In this document: one piece after another, positions 50,301 to 62,379 of the stretch
Layout: every line of letters begins with the position of its first letter
How positions within the stretch are numbered: the first letter of the stretch is position 1
Assembly: GCF_000699445.3 (NCBI RefSeq)
Contig: NC_067198.1
Location: 21,098,536-21,162,535, forward strand
Source of the DNA: Schistosoma haematobium
Taxonomy: Eukaryota > Platyhelminthes > Trematoda > Strigeidida > Schistosomatidae
Direction: 5' to 3'
Length of the DNA stretch: 64,000 nucleotides
Made by a program: the position numbers and the translations under genes
The notes under the pieces: generated by a model
The model's input: only the letters and a program-made list of their open reading frames with translations
What the model was told of the DNA's origin: nothing
Database searches by the model: none

Positions 50301-53300
50301 GTTTTCAATGGTGGTCTAAGTTAGATCGCCTCATGATTTCAATGAAATTCAACAGTCTTCACTACCCCATACTGAAAATTCAAGAATCATGTTCTAGTAT
50401 TGGATCTGCGTATTCCATAACATCGGTAAATCCCTGTAAACTCTAGTAGTGGCATACTTTGTGCTCACTTTAACCTAAATTTCAATAGTCACAGGCCGAA
50501 TTTTAGAAAGCCGATAGGTACTTCTCTGTGTGATAATAATGAAGCTGATTTATCACCCTAAATATTAGATGGAATTTCGGTTGTTGTCTTTGTATTGCAT
50601 TTGATTCGATGAAGCGGAGTATACTAATTTTTTATTTCAGCCACGGCATGTTGGGAATTTGGTTTATGAGCATCCGGAAACTGCTGTTTATGTCCGTATT
50701 GTAAAACGAGCCCAATGTTTACACAATATCGTAGAGTTTATCCGTCAACGCAATGAAGTGAGCAATTCTGCTGATGTAAATAAACCTCCAGAACCAAAGT
50801 CCACAACTAGTGATGGTGATCTGATTGATGATGCACAATCAGATGGTGCACTTAAACTTGCAACTGTGCTTCTTCAAGCAGCTGTTAATGGAATATACGA
50901 TATGAGTATGGCAATCACACCTCTAGGACTAGAGTCCAGAAGTGGAATCAGCAGTAACGCAGTTCGACTACCCGGCCTAAGACAACGTTTAGAAAGAAAA
51001 GAAGGTCTCTTCCGTATGCACATGATGGGAAAACGTGTTAATTTCGCATGCCGTTCTGTTATTAGTCCGGATCCGAATCTCAGTGTTACTGAGGTGAGTT
51101 TTTATCTCATCTAAATTCATTTCATGAACTATTAATTTAAGCCTTAGTTACCGGTATCTTGTATGAGCCATGAATTCTTTATTGAAATATAATTACGAGC
51201 CAATCACTAATAATACGAGGTAGTGTTAGTCTTCCTAATATTTCCAAATACTATTACGTTATACAGCCTTCCTTATTTCCTGTGTTTTATCAGTCTCAAT
51301 ATATTTTAGAACGTTTTCAACAAATGCTATCTTGTAGAAAGTTATCAGTTAGTATGATCTTTTTTCTTTACATTCAGCAAGTTTTTAAAACAATTGTCTC
51401 TTAACTTCATTTCACCCACTAATCAGAAGTATTTTGCTGTTCAATATCCACAAAAGCTAATTTTAAGAGTATTATTCCTATATTAAGTAACTCAGCAATC
51501 CTAGTTATCATATTTTCCTATCAAAAACAATTTTTGTGTAGTTCACACTTGACCAAAATATGAGATATGCATAATATCATTCCTATCCTAATTTCGTATA
51601 TCTTTGTATCACTTATGTTTCACTTACCACTGACCTTTATTGAGATCTTGGGAAGTTTTGATGTTTCTGTGAGCGTTTATTGAAATGATTTATTCTCCAG
51701 TACGGTCAAGTTCTTTGACTCTGTGACTTAGTGACTTAAACACTCTACTTTCATTTATTGGATGATAGGTTCGAATTGCGCTCTACCTACTTCAGTTCAA
51801 CTCACTGGGCAGTATTTCCAGCCTTCATACCATAGGTATAACTCAAAGCCTAATATTTAAACTGGGGTAGTCTGCTAAGTTGTATTAACATTGGTTTATT
51901 ATGGTTTATATGTATAATTTCCATATTTCAAACCATCTCCTTCAATACTCCTCTTTTTTCTAAAGAATATGGGTGATCCAAGGTAGCTTATATGTATTTT
52001 ACTTTTTCCATCAGCACATCTAAACATGTACAAGTATATATATATATCACTTGATTTGGTTTTTGAGGTATCAAACAATGGTTTTTAGGCAGTGGAATTA
52101 CAGTCAATAGTATACTGGGCGAGTGGCCCCCCAAGAAAACCATCTGCTTCAGTTTAGGCGCCCGAGTAGTATCTCCGCCCTCACGTAAATCGAATGACTC
52201 GCATGGAGTATACATAATTGGTACCTCCTTGTATAAATGTTTATGCGTTTAAATAAATAAATGATATGCTATGTGATATTCGATTTCATGCCTCTACGCT
52301 CTCCTTTTGTTGAATCCCAGTCATGCTTCTCATTGTTTATGGCTATTTAATTGATTTGGGTGAAATCATAACACATTCATTTTCAATATTGTTGCATATT
52401 CAAAACGTCTGTACTTTTTACAATGCTTATTACCGACCTAGTTGTTATTTACGCAGTAAGTGGACCTCTGCTTTACTTCACAGAGCTTTTAATACCACAA
52501 ACATCGTATGTATTTCCTTTATTTTCGGGATTTATGTAACTACATTTTACAATGATTTAAGTAATGCGTCTTTGTAACAAAGTGCAAGTTTGTGTACTCA
52601 GTTTTGAACCATACGTTTTACTTGAGAGCTCAAGCGGAGTAGGTAAGAATGAGTTCCAACTCCGCGACTTTTAATATTTGGTGTTATGCAATAAAATAAT
52701 GCATAATTCTTCTCTACTCAGAAAGTCTTTTTATAATTAAATAATATAATCCGTATTTGATTTTGGTGGAATAGTTGGAATCCAAGACGTACACTCTCGG
52801 TATTAATAAATTTGTTTGCATTGAATATGGTGCCTAATAGATGATGTTATGTACCTTAAGCCTTTTTGCTAATCATTGGTTATTGCTCACTATAAGCTAT
52901 AGTATAATAGTGTAGTATAATAATATTTCCCTTGTACAAATTTGCTGCAAGTGTCAAACAGATAGAAATAAAAGAATATACGATATTTTTAATTTTGTCT
53001 ATCAATGTCCATAATATTCAGCTGTATACGCTTGTAAATTATCTACTCATCATATACTTCATATTATATATTGAGATAATTTAACACATTTTATTAACTA
53101 ATTAACTGTTTCCTTATCAATATTTAGGTTGGAGTACCGTTATTTTTCGCATTCCGTTTAACATTCCCAACACCAGTAACAAAATTCAATTTAGTTCATT
53201 TACGTCAATTAGTAATGAATGGACCAAATAACTATCCAGGAGCTACAAGTATTCAGTTTTCAAATGGTATCATTACTATGCTGCCGCCAAACGATACTCC

Positions 53301-56300
53301 ACAGGCTAAAAAAAAACGTGAAATGTTAGCTTTGCGGTTAAAACCACTTATTTCGGGTAAAGATAACATACCTATCGTTGTAAGTAACATGTTCTTTTTT
53401 CTAAAGAAAAATATTCATTCCACTGTTTCTATCCAATAGTATACAATACATTTTGCATTACATTTTCTCAATTTTACTTCAATTCTTCCCAGGTTAATCG
53501 TCATCTACTTGATGGTGATATGCTTATTATGAACAGACAACCAACCCTTCATCGGCCTTCAATGCAAGCACATCGTGTTCGAATAATAAAGTGTTCTGGA
53601 GCAAAGACTCTCCGATTACACTATTCAAATTGTAAAGCTTACAATGCAGATTTCGATGGGGACGAAATGAATGGTCATTTTGTTCAAAGTTATGCAGCAA
53701 AAGCTGAACTTGAAACATTAGGTAAACTAATCACTTAACTTTGTTCTGATCTGATCTGCAGTACTATCAAGTTTTGGTAAATTTGGATTGTGGCTAGCAG
53801 TGTCATCCAGGACCCGCGGTTCGTCAGTTGGATGTACTTGCAACCCAGTGTTGATGTTCACACCCGGACTCAACATTAGGATCTTGGTACATTCGGTTAA
53901 TAAGTTACAAATAGAACGAACGCGCATCCTGGATTTCACTAATAGCCACAGCCCAACTTTATTAAGACTTGTGTTTAAAATACAGTATTAAGGTAATCCC
54001 CTCAGGATTTACTTATGCCAATAAAGACTGATCAATTTCAAGAAAACTGGTAATCGTGTACATACCACATTTGATCAGTGTGACTTGCTTACGGTGTTAG
54101 TTCTAATTTAATGGTTTTTGATTTATGAGAATGTATTTATTGATCCCTGGTATGATATAAGTTATCTACGTAGATCTCGTAATACAATAGTCTTTTGTTA
54201 TACATTAGTTTAGTTTAGTTTAAATTATTTCACTAAATAGACTATCGCTTACTTACATTCAGAAACACTAGTTTCGTATGTTTCTTTTTTTTTCAAAAGT
54301 CGTCAGTTATGTTTCAATTTAGACTCGAAAAGGTGCGAACCAATTTTTTGATTGAATCTTCATTCAATGAACTTCTTCCCATCATTTATTATTGACAACT
54401 ATCTCCAAATTTTAAAAGAAATTCACTCATTATCCGTGTCCACTGCCAAAACTTGTTTCTTCCATAATCTGTAATGATTTTTTATCGTGTTATATCTTTT
54501 CAGAAAGCATTTCCTACTGATATTTGTTTATTTATGCTCATTGTTTTATGTTATTATTATTTATTGAATTTGTGTTTAGCTTCTGTTCCACATCAATATT
54601 TAGTACCTAAAGATGGAACACCACTTGCTGGGCTTATACAGGATCATGTTATAGCAGCAGTTAAATTAACAATGCGTGATCGGTTTTTCGAGCATGCTGA
54701 TTATTTGGATCTTGTATATCATGCTCTTCGACCTTTATTTGCTATAAACAGACAAACATCTTCGGGCCCACCATCTATTATAACAGTTAAACCTGCAATA
54801 TGTTGGCCGAAATGTCTCTGGACTGGAAAACAAGTACTTTGATCTATATAATGCTTTTAGCACGTTTTTTGTATTGATTTCCCCCCTCCTATTTCATCAT
54901 CATTTAAACCATTCATGTTACTATTTACAAATTTACTTGTCAGCTTTACAAAGGTTTCAATATTACTTGATAAGTCTCATTTTGACGGAGCTGGTGTACA
55001 ATTATTGTTAACTTGATAACTGACAACTAAACAATGATTCATCAGATTACTAATTTAGGATAAGCACACCCTTATTGTCTACAGTAATATATTCAATTTT
55101 GTTAATAATTATATGAAGAATTAAGTGACCTTTATTTAGTAGAAGTTTAATATATTATTATCTCTGGATGATATTATTCACTTTCGAATTCTAGAAACTC
55201 CTCTAACGCCTCTGATAAATATTAGCTATCTGTGCAATTCCGTCATGTTATTCAAGATGTTAAATCTATAAAAAAAATCACTTGACTGTTATTTTTGGAA
55301 ATTTGGATTTAATCTTTTTTTGCGCCAATAAGTCTTCACTGCAAGAAGAAGCAAATGTGTATCTTAGTTATTTGGTATATTTGAATTATTTTTTTGGTCG
55401 CTTTCAATATGTTACGGGCATCAAATATAACTGAACAAGCATATCTGCTCGTCTAATAATAACAAAGGTGAGATCGACTTGGTCAGTATATGCTTTGAGA
55501 TGGTATCAATATGTTGTTTCATTTAGTAAGAAATGACAGTCGACTCACTGACATCACTCAGTGATTATGTAGTCGTAAATAACTTAGAACCAAGTGGGTG
55601 ATCTCATCACGCTTGATAAGATAAAAACGCTACCAATACGTTCAGATGATTATCTAATATTTATATTTTTTCTCTTTTTCAGGTTATTTCAACATTGTTA
55701 ATAAATCTCACACCTTCAGGTTTATTACCACTAAATGCTACCCTTTTAGGTCGACGAACTAAAGCTGAACTTTGGTCTGGAGTTGCTCCCGGTGAACCAA
55801 CACCATTATCCGATGTAGATTTAGTTATATGTGATGGTTATCTTGCATCTGGCATGTTAGACAAATCACATATCGGTTCAAGCAGTACAGGTTTGATACA
55901 TTGTGTATATGAAGCATATGGTCCTGAATCTGCTTCATGTTTATTAAATGGGATTAGTTTACTAGCCAATAGGTTTTTAAAATTCATTGCCTTCACAATG
56001 GGTTTGAAAGATATTTTACTTTCACATAGAGCAGATGAAGAAAGACAACGTCGTTTCAGTAATCTTAAAGATCTTGGCCTCTGTGCTTTTGCAGACACAT
56101 TCAGTTTAAAACCAGACGAACTAACCGAACATAATGTGAAACGTTTATATCGTCATGCACAATTCCCTTCATCTACTGACCAGTCTTCTCAAAAGCGTCT
56201 TGCTCAGTTGGACATGGCAATTAAAGATCGACTAAAAAGGGCGCAAGATGCAGTATGTGACTCTGCGATCCCAGGAGGCTTATATGTCGGTTTTCCAGAG

Positions 56301-59300
56301 AATAATTTACAACTCATGGTTCATGTTGGTGCTAAAGGTGGTATGGTAAGCAAGCGTTTAAATTTTTATTACATGCCATAAATACCCAGTTCATTGTAAA
56401 ATAAAGCTAGAAACAGTGATTAAATTGTCTTCGTGGATTTTATACTCGTTAAAAAAGGGCAATCAACAAGTATATAGGAGTTTTTATACAGAAAGTACAA
56501 ATATCGGGCTAAGGATATCTCAAAACATTTACAAATGTCAATGTTCGCAAGTTACTTTCGATGATAACAGTTGAGTAAAATTTGCAAACAATGCTCAGGC
56601 TACTTTTAAATAGATAGTAGTAGTTTCACAGATTGAAATCATGAGTCAGTTGAAGCTAGACCACCATAGAAAACCTGGAAGCACTGGACGGCCGTTTCGT
56701 CCTAATATGGGACTCCTCAGCAGCTCGCATCCATGATCCCGCACACCGCGGGGTTCGAACCCAGGACCTACCGGTTTCGCGCGCGAGCACTTAACCGCGG
56801 GGTGCGGGGTGGTGGATGCGCGTTGCTGAAGAGTCCTGTACTATGACGAAACGGCCGTCCGGTGCTTCCAGGTTTTCCATGGTGGTCTAGCTTCAAATGA
56901 CTCACGATTTCAATCTGTGGAATTTCTAAAATCTCCACCAACCCCTTCAAATAGTAGTAGTGTTAAATGACAAAAGTTTGGTGGAATTTTGAAATTTTTC
57001 CGATGGTACTCTATAATATTCTGAAAATTTTGTTGATAATATTCTGGTATCTAGGTGCTACAACTTTCTTTTGCTAAAAGTAATATCCACGACTTCTGAA
57101 ACTTAACTTTTGTACAGCAAATTTTGTTTATGCTTCGAGCTGATCCTATGACTAAATTAATTTCTAATTTTGCTGTTCAGATATTGATAATCGATATCTG
57201 TTTGAATACTTTTGTTATTTGTACGCTTCCTTCCCTATGTTTTACTATGCCAGACCACTTTAAATAGTTTTTTCCCCATCTTCACTGTGTTCTCAAAAGT
57301 TTATCTTTAATTTTATCCATTTTTTATTTTTATTTATCATTTATTTCAAAGGTTAATGCTCAACAAATGTCTGTCGCTCTTGGTCAGATTGAATTAGAAG
57401 GTCGTCGTGTCCCACTAATGCTAAGTGGCAAAACACTACCTTCATTTCCACCTTACGATGTTCGTCCACGTGCTGGTGGTATGTGTACTGCTCGATTTCT
57501 CACTTCACTACCTGCACAAGAGTTGTTTTTCCACTCGATGGCAGGTAGAGATGGTCTTGTTGATACAGCTGTAAAAACTAGTCGATCAGGTTACTTACAG
57601 AGGTCAGCTATTAAACATCTAGAGGTTAGTTTTCTATATGGACTACAATAACTCATCACTTTGCTTATTTAAGGTAATCTTACACAATCTGTAAAATTCT
57701 GTGTGCTAGTTCCTATTATCCAGTAGTGATTAATAGCTAACAGTTCCTCAAATTTAGCTTCTTTTTCGTGATATTTAGGTGAAAAGTCACTATACAGAGA
57801 AAAAATAAGGAATCAGAGTTGATTCAAGACTACTAGTTCTGGTTGACGCATCGTTGGTTTAGCACAGGGACAAGGTTATAGAAGTAGGTATTCTGATGGG
57901 CGATTTTGTCACGTGATAATTGACGAGCCAAAGGATATAACAGTTCCTCCAATTGTCCAGTGCTTCTTTAGTTTCAGTCTCATCTTGGAAACCACCAGGT
58001 AGTGATCTGAAGCTATGTCAGTTGCTGTCCCAGTTCTCACGTCTTCTATTGACCTGAATTTTTTTACTGATGTAAATATGATCTATCTGGTTCTCTGTAG
58101 TGTGATCCACTGGGACCCATGTCGCTTCATGTATGCGTTAATGGGGGAATATTGTGCCACCTACAACCATTTTGTTGAATGTATATAAATTTGCGAATCT
58201 GTCACCATTCTCGTTTCTTTCTCCCAGTCAGTCATGTCGTCTCATGATATCTTCACACCCATTGTTGTCCATTTCGACCTTGACGTTTAGGTCTCCCGTC
58301 AGGATGGCCATAGTCGTTTTCTACGGGACGAGATTACTGACCACCTTCCTCCTTTACCCGGGTCGGGACCGTCAGAAACCCTAGAGGGGCTACATGTGGT
58401 TATTAATTCACCACTATAAGATGAAATTGTAAAGATAAATGACAAGGAAGTAAAAGTAGTAACAATGTTGGTGGTAGTAGAAAAGATTACACATAGAAAA
58501 TCTAATTCGATAAGGATTAATAGGCTCCCATAATAAAAAAGCACGAAATCTAATGAAAGGCAAATATCGCATATATCTATGGTATTCCAATTGATTCAGA
58601 GCTATGTCAATCAACGTATCCAGCATTTGGATACGATAATCCTACAGAATCATGATCTAAGATTACTTTCACCAACAAGTTGTTCATTTTACAGCTTACT
58701 ATTCATCTCTTTCACTTAATGTCGGTTATTCATATTTATAAATTTCGTTTTCTTTATTATTTATACACGAACACACTTTCCACAGGATTTAAGCATAAGT
58801 TATGATGGAACAGTGAGAGATTCAGGATCTAATATAATTCAATTTCGATATGGAGACGATGGAGTGGATGTATGTCAAGCTGGATTTTTACAACCTATTG
58901 GTTTACATTTCTTTGCTGATAATGTAAATCTAATGAAAATGCGTTGGCATTCTGATAAAATCAATACTGATAATCCAGCATATGCTCATTTGTTTGAAAA
59001 AAACACACTTCCTAAACCTATACAAATAATGGCAGACCAAGTTGGTGTTAAGAGACAATGTGTACGTTTAAAGTATAATTCAATAGTATTGTTATGAATT
59101 GTTTTTTGCAAATTTGTGCATTCAACTTTCAAAGGTCGATAACATAATACTTTGATTGTTCTGACTTATGACATCAATTATTATTCGGATGATAATGAAA
59201 CATACTCAATTCTCTCTTATAGAAGACTTATTCATTTGATATTGTCTTATTTTACTCACGGTACATAGTTTTTAATGGTGTTTTTAGTATAAGTTTGTAC

Positions 59301-61391
59301 GTAAATTATTAAGTGTATTGTCGACGTTTGTGTGGATCCATCTGTGATCATCTATTCTATTATTAACGCTTGGATTATAGTAGCTAAACAAAATAACAAA
59401 TACATAGTTAGGAAATATAGGTATGTATCATTTCATAGACAAAGTGAATGACTTGTTTTTCATTACCATATAAGAGTTGTCAATATAACTGCTTTTTGAG
59501 TTCACTTGTATAATGAATAAGATTTCTGTTTCTGATATGAAGGACAAGATCTCAGCTCATTGGAAATTGAATGGTCTGGACAATTTTTATCATCCAGCCG
59601 CTTGTACTATGTAATCATGTTTATTTTCTTATTAGCATATATGTAAACATGTTATTTTGTTAAAATAAAATCATATTTTGGCCATTAGTTTGGTCTTATA
59701 TCAGTTTAATTGGAGGCCTTACACCAATAATTTGGTCTAATGAACTGCCATCGCTTATCCAGATAGCATCATCGTCTATTATCAACCAATCAATCAATAT
59801 TGTATCCATTAATTTAACCATCAAATTCTTAAATGTTTGTTCATTAAATTATAAAATCTATTCTATAGAATTGTGTAGGCAAATTATTTAAACTTAGAAT
59901 AACGTAAAGATTATAACAACAACAGTATATCGATATTTTGATAATACGATTAGTAGGGAACCATTAAATACCGATGCTAAAGTTCTCAAAACAATAATAC
60001 AGTATGAATATTTTGTAAATGTGTAACATCTACTGTGAAAGGAGTTTCGCACCCATTCTAATCTAATGTAATATACAATAGAAAATTGCAATTTTAGTGT
60101 TTTGTTCACTTCTCAGTTTTTGTTCCTAATAGATATCAATGAGAAAAAAGTATACTCAATCTTTAATGAGCAGTAAAACAGATCGCTTTTAACGTTATTG
60201 TTGATCCATACTGTGTACTTTATGTTGATTCAGCACTAGAAACAATGAATATCCTTTTTTATGACTGTACAAATTGAGAAATAACCAATGACTCGTGTTT
60301 GTTTTAAGGTTGTTCCAGTTTGTTTTTGTAATCATATTACATTGATTAATTTATTTCCATATTTTAATGCTAGCCTTCAAAACTGTGTACCATCATATTA
60401 AGTTATATTATTTATGATATGAGGTTAATTTATTTGTAAAAGGTCATCTTGACTTTAATTTTCACTTCTAGATCATTCAAACTTTTCTTGATAATTCATG
60501 TGTATGTGCATTTGATTTCGTGTTGTTTTGTTTATGATCTAGTTTAATATTAATAATTGCTCTACGTGGATTTTTCAATGGAATCTAATTTTTTAATTTC
60601 AACTTGTTTGACATTTTAGATTCTACATAAAACTGTATCAAAGCATAAACTTGTCAAGCTTCTCAACAGTAGTAAGATGGCTCATAAAGCATTAAAACTA
60701 ATGGAAACAGAAGAGAAAGCATCCGGAAAAGATAAGATAATGAATGAAATAATCCCTGAACCACCATGTGCTACAGCGGCTGAATTAAGAGATTTATGTT
60801 TAGCCAAAATTATTAACGCTCAAGCACCACCTGGTGATCCTGTAGGTTTATTGGCTGCACAATCAGTTGGTGAACCTTCTACTCAGATGACATTGAATAC
60901 TTTTCATTTTGCTGGACGTGGTGAAATGAATGTAACTCTGGGAATACCACGCTTACGAGAGATCCTCATGTCCGGATCATCCAATATAAGTACACCATGC
61001 ATGGAAGTTCCTATATGGCCTACCAAAGAAGCTCAACAACTTAGCGAACAAATAGCTAAGAAATTTTATAAGCTGAAATTATCTGAGGTGATTCAAACAT
61101 TTTTTTGTTTTATTTTTTCAATGTAATATTTGTTTTTATATATATAATGATACAAATAACTGCCCTATATACATGTATGTTTATATTGCAGACTTTAAAA
61201 TTACCTATTGGTCAAAAAGTGAACTATGTATCCGATTCGTGTACATTTGAATTTAATTTACAACCGAAATCAGTCTATTCTGATCAAAGTCATGTAACAC
61301 CTGTTCGTGTTTTACGTTTTCTTGAACGTATTCTATTCCCAGATTTAGCTCATCGTTTAAATGAAGAATTAAAAGATCAAGGAAAAACTAG
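44393..61391 (+). CDS. POLR1A: DNA-directed RNA polymerase I largest subunit (RPA1/RPA190), 3' end beyond window
   Basis: Fifteen exons splice in frame: 44393-44552, 44590-44717, 44752-44836, 44874-45102, 47589-47803, 49440-49597, 50641-51093, 53128-53379, 53493-53721, 54580-54833, 55683-56345, 57352-57624, 58786-59061, 60620-61087 and 61192-61391. They total 4043 nt, or 1347 residues. This is the catalytic largest subunit of nucleolar Pol I, which makes pre-rRNA. Clamp zinc sites are C62, C65, C72, H75 and then C102, C105 with C164, C167. The clamp/rudder block is [29 protein letters not shown] precedes the Mg site [10 protein letters not shown] with D613, D615, D617. Pol I-type [15 protein letters not shown] leads to the [17 protein letters not shown] region (exon 12). 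The bridge/trigger part [15 protein letters not shown] lies near 1200. Exon 15 ends in phase 2 at a GTATGT donor. The roughly 350 C-terminal residues (jaw, cleft) expected from a ~1700-residue family lie right of the window. The start ATG is inferred, because the frame stays open upstream. Confidence 0.96.
44553..44873 (+). other. Three micro-introns of POLR1A
   Basis: Introns 44553-44589 (37 nt), 44718-44751 (34 nt) and 44837-44873 (37 nt) separate the first four exons. Each begins GTAA and ends AG, and removing each restores the conserved zinc-site reading frame. The middle one is needed to recover the CxxC at residues 102-105. Tiny introns near the 5' end followed by kilobase introns are a known trait of schistosome genes. 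Confidence 0.85.
45103..47588 (+). other. POLR1A intron 4
   Basis: 2.5 kb, the first large intron after three micro-introns. No exon or recognised repeat. Open frames at 45251-45439, 45532-45738 and the antisense ones at 46007-46543 show no family signal. Confidence 0.7.
47804..49439 (+). other. POLR1A intron 5
   Basis: 1.6 kb. I searched for a skipped exon here, but direct joining of 47803 to 49440 keeps phase and gives [16 protein letters not shown], as the family expects. The open frame at 48687-48938 is therefore not called. Confidence 0.7.
50112..50388 (+). repeat. SINE copy (Smα-like), ribozyme core destroyed, in POLR1A intron 6
   Basis: It has ACTCAGTGGTCTAGAGGTTA (A-box-like), GGGCTCGATTACC (decayed B box), AAAACGGCCGCCCAGTG and the tail GGTGGTCTAAGTTAGATC. 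The CTGANGA core and stem II have been replaced by mutation and deletion. Confidence 0.75.
51094..53127 (+). other. POLR1A intron 7 with repeat scraps
   Basis: 2.0 kb. It holds a tRNA-like scrap at 51715-51840 (GTGACTTAGTGACTTAAACA, then TAGGTTCGAATTG, then the shared CTACTTCAGTT tail) and the LINE 3' tail at 52113-52262. Confidence 0.65.
52113..52262 (+). mobile_element. LINE 3' tail fragment
   Basis: Matches the end of 26620-27147: CCATCTGCTTCAGTTTAGG, CCCTCACG, GGTACCTCCTTGTATAAATG, ending AAATAAATAAATG. A strongly 5'-truncated insertion. Confidence 0.75.
53784..53955. repeat. Imperfect inverted repeat (hairpin element) in POLR1A intron 9
   Basis: Arm 1 (53784-53812) and arm 2 (about 53927-53955) are reverse complements at 23 of 29 positions, with a ~115-bp spacer. 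Part of arm 1 and the following bases recur at 24608-24665 (GATGGCTAGCGGTGT, ATCCAGGAC, TTGGATGTAC), so it is a dispersed element. Confidence 0.55.
56625..56797 (-). repeat. SINE copy (Smα-like), minus half of a head-to-head pair
   Basis: Read on the minus strand: GGTTAAGTGCTCGCGCGC, B box GGTTCGAACCC (56762-56752), the ribozyme, then the SINE tail to ATTTCAATCTGTG. It meets the plus copy at about 56797. Confidence 0.85.
56680..56726 (-). ncRNA. Hammerhead ribozyme in SINE, intact core
   Basis: On the minus strand CTGAGGA, GTCC/GGAC stem II, GAAA, the ACGGCCGT mini stem III with GTC, and CAGTGC are all present. Stem I (GAGCTG) is shortened by mismatches. Confidence 0.8.
56798..56950 (+). repeat. 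SINE copy (Smα-like), plus half of a head-to-head pair
   Basis: Starts within GTGCGGGGTGGTGGATGCG, just before the ribozyme, and has no B box of its own. The tail GGTGGTCTAGCTTCAAATGA, then ATTTCAATCTGTGG mirrors the minus copy. The arms at about 56625-56738 and 56808-56925 form a long palindrome inside POLR1A intron 11. Confidence 0.85.
56820..56865 (+). ncRNA. Hammerhead ribozyme in SINE (CUGAAGA variant)
   Basis: CTGAAGA at 56826-56832 fits CUGANGA. Stem II has GTC/GAC. GAAA is at 56848-56851 and GTC at 56857-56859. Stem I GCGTTG/CGGTGC pairs throughout if G-U is allowed: A-to-G changes on one side are tolerated by wobble. Confidence 0.78.
57830..58315 (-). pseudogene. RTE-like LINE endonuclease fragment in POLR1A intron 12, antisense
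   Basis: Minus-strand frames read [20 protein letters not shown], then [47 protein letters not shown], and [24 protein letters not shown], the TW..D and SDH boxes are hallmarks of the apurinic endonuclease-like domain of RTE elements. The RT half is absent and there are a few frame breaks, so it is dead. Confidence 0.85.
58312..58395 (+). repeat. Dispersed repeat shared with 37484-37600
   Basis: Lies directly against the endonuclease fragment, on the side corresponding to its 5' end. See the repeat at 37484-37600 for the shared blocks. Confidence 0.5.
59062..60619 (+). other. POLR1A intron 13
   Basis: 1.56 kb, AT-rich, with nothing recognised. Exons on both sides are in phase 0 and the joined sequence reads [15 protein letters not shown]. 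Confidence 0.7.
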
Positions 61392-61910
61392 GTATGTAGG
61401 AATTATTCTTTTTTCTTCAATATTTAATTGTTATTTACTTTTTGATATATTTTACCAGCTTGTTACTTGTTCACTAAGGAAAAACTCTTTCTTTTTCGCC
61501 TATGATTATTATTTTAAACACTGAAAAATGAAAACCTAAGTAATAGTTTGTTTAAATTTACATATTTTTTGCATAGACTCGAAAGTAGGGTTGTATATCA
61601 TTATAACAGGTTGATTCCAGCGAAATTAACCTTCATTGTTGACAGATGGTACAGAATCGTTTTAAATTGTAACAACGTATATAAAATAGACGTTGGCTCT
61701 GATTAACTTTCTCATAAATAGCTTATTTATCGTTTAATTATACACAAAATATAATTTAACATCTCTACAGTTATACAAAAAGGGGATAAAAACGTAACTA
61801 CCCAATTGTTTTTATTTAGTTGTGAATAATTCAAACCAGATTTTACTCCATTTGCTACTTTCAAGATAATTAATTATGTCCTGCAAATATACGTTTATTC
61901 ATTATGTACG

Positions 61911-61925
61911 TGTGTGTGTGTGTGT
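61911..61925 (+). repeat. GT microsatellite
   Basis: A (GT)n run of about seven units. Confidence 0.9.
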
Positions 61926-62379
61926 GGAGTACTTCAATGAATTTTTAATTGAAGCTTCGTCATATTTCTAAAAAGCAAATCTCTTTCTTGGTTATCTTTT
62001 GGTTGTCTTTACCTTTATTTTTTTTAAATACACTTGTTATTGGATAAATATGTATCATAATAATTGGATCGTTATGACGAATCAGATAAATTTCTATTAT
62101 TCACACTTAGATAACTTACATTTTCTGATTATTCAATACTCGGTGTTTGGTTAATTGTGTCTGTGTTTAACAGCATGTAACCAAATAAATCAGATTATGA
62201 AATTGTTTGTTTTGTTTAATGATACTAGATTTTATTATACTTGAGACATAAATTAACATGTTATATTTTCGCTAAATGAGCTACATATGTATATTTTGAT
62301 ATGAGATATAAGATATCTTTAATTGGAATCATAATAACAGTATTTACTATCCTTGAATGCGGATTTAAGTTTTCCAAAC

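Noticed and set aside
50225..50446. 73-codon frame in POLR1A intron 6
   Set aside because: Lies within a decayed SINE copy.
56768..56950. 60-codon minus-strand frame
   Set aside because: Falls across the head-to-head SINE pair; not a gene.
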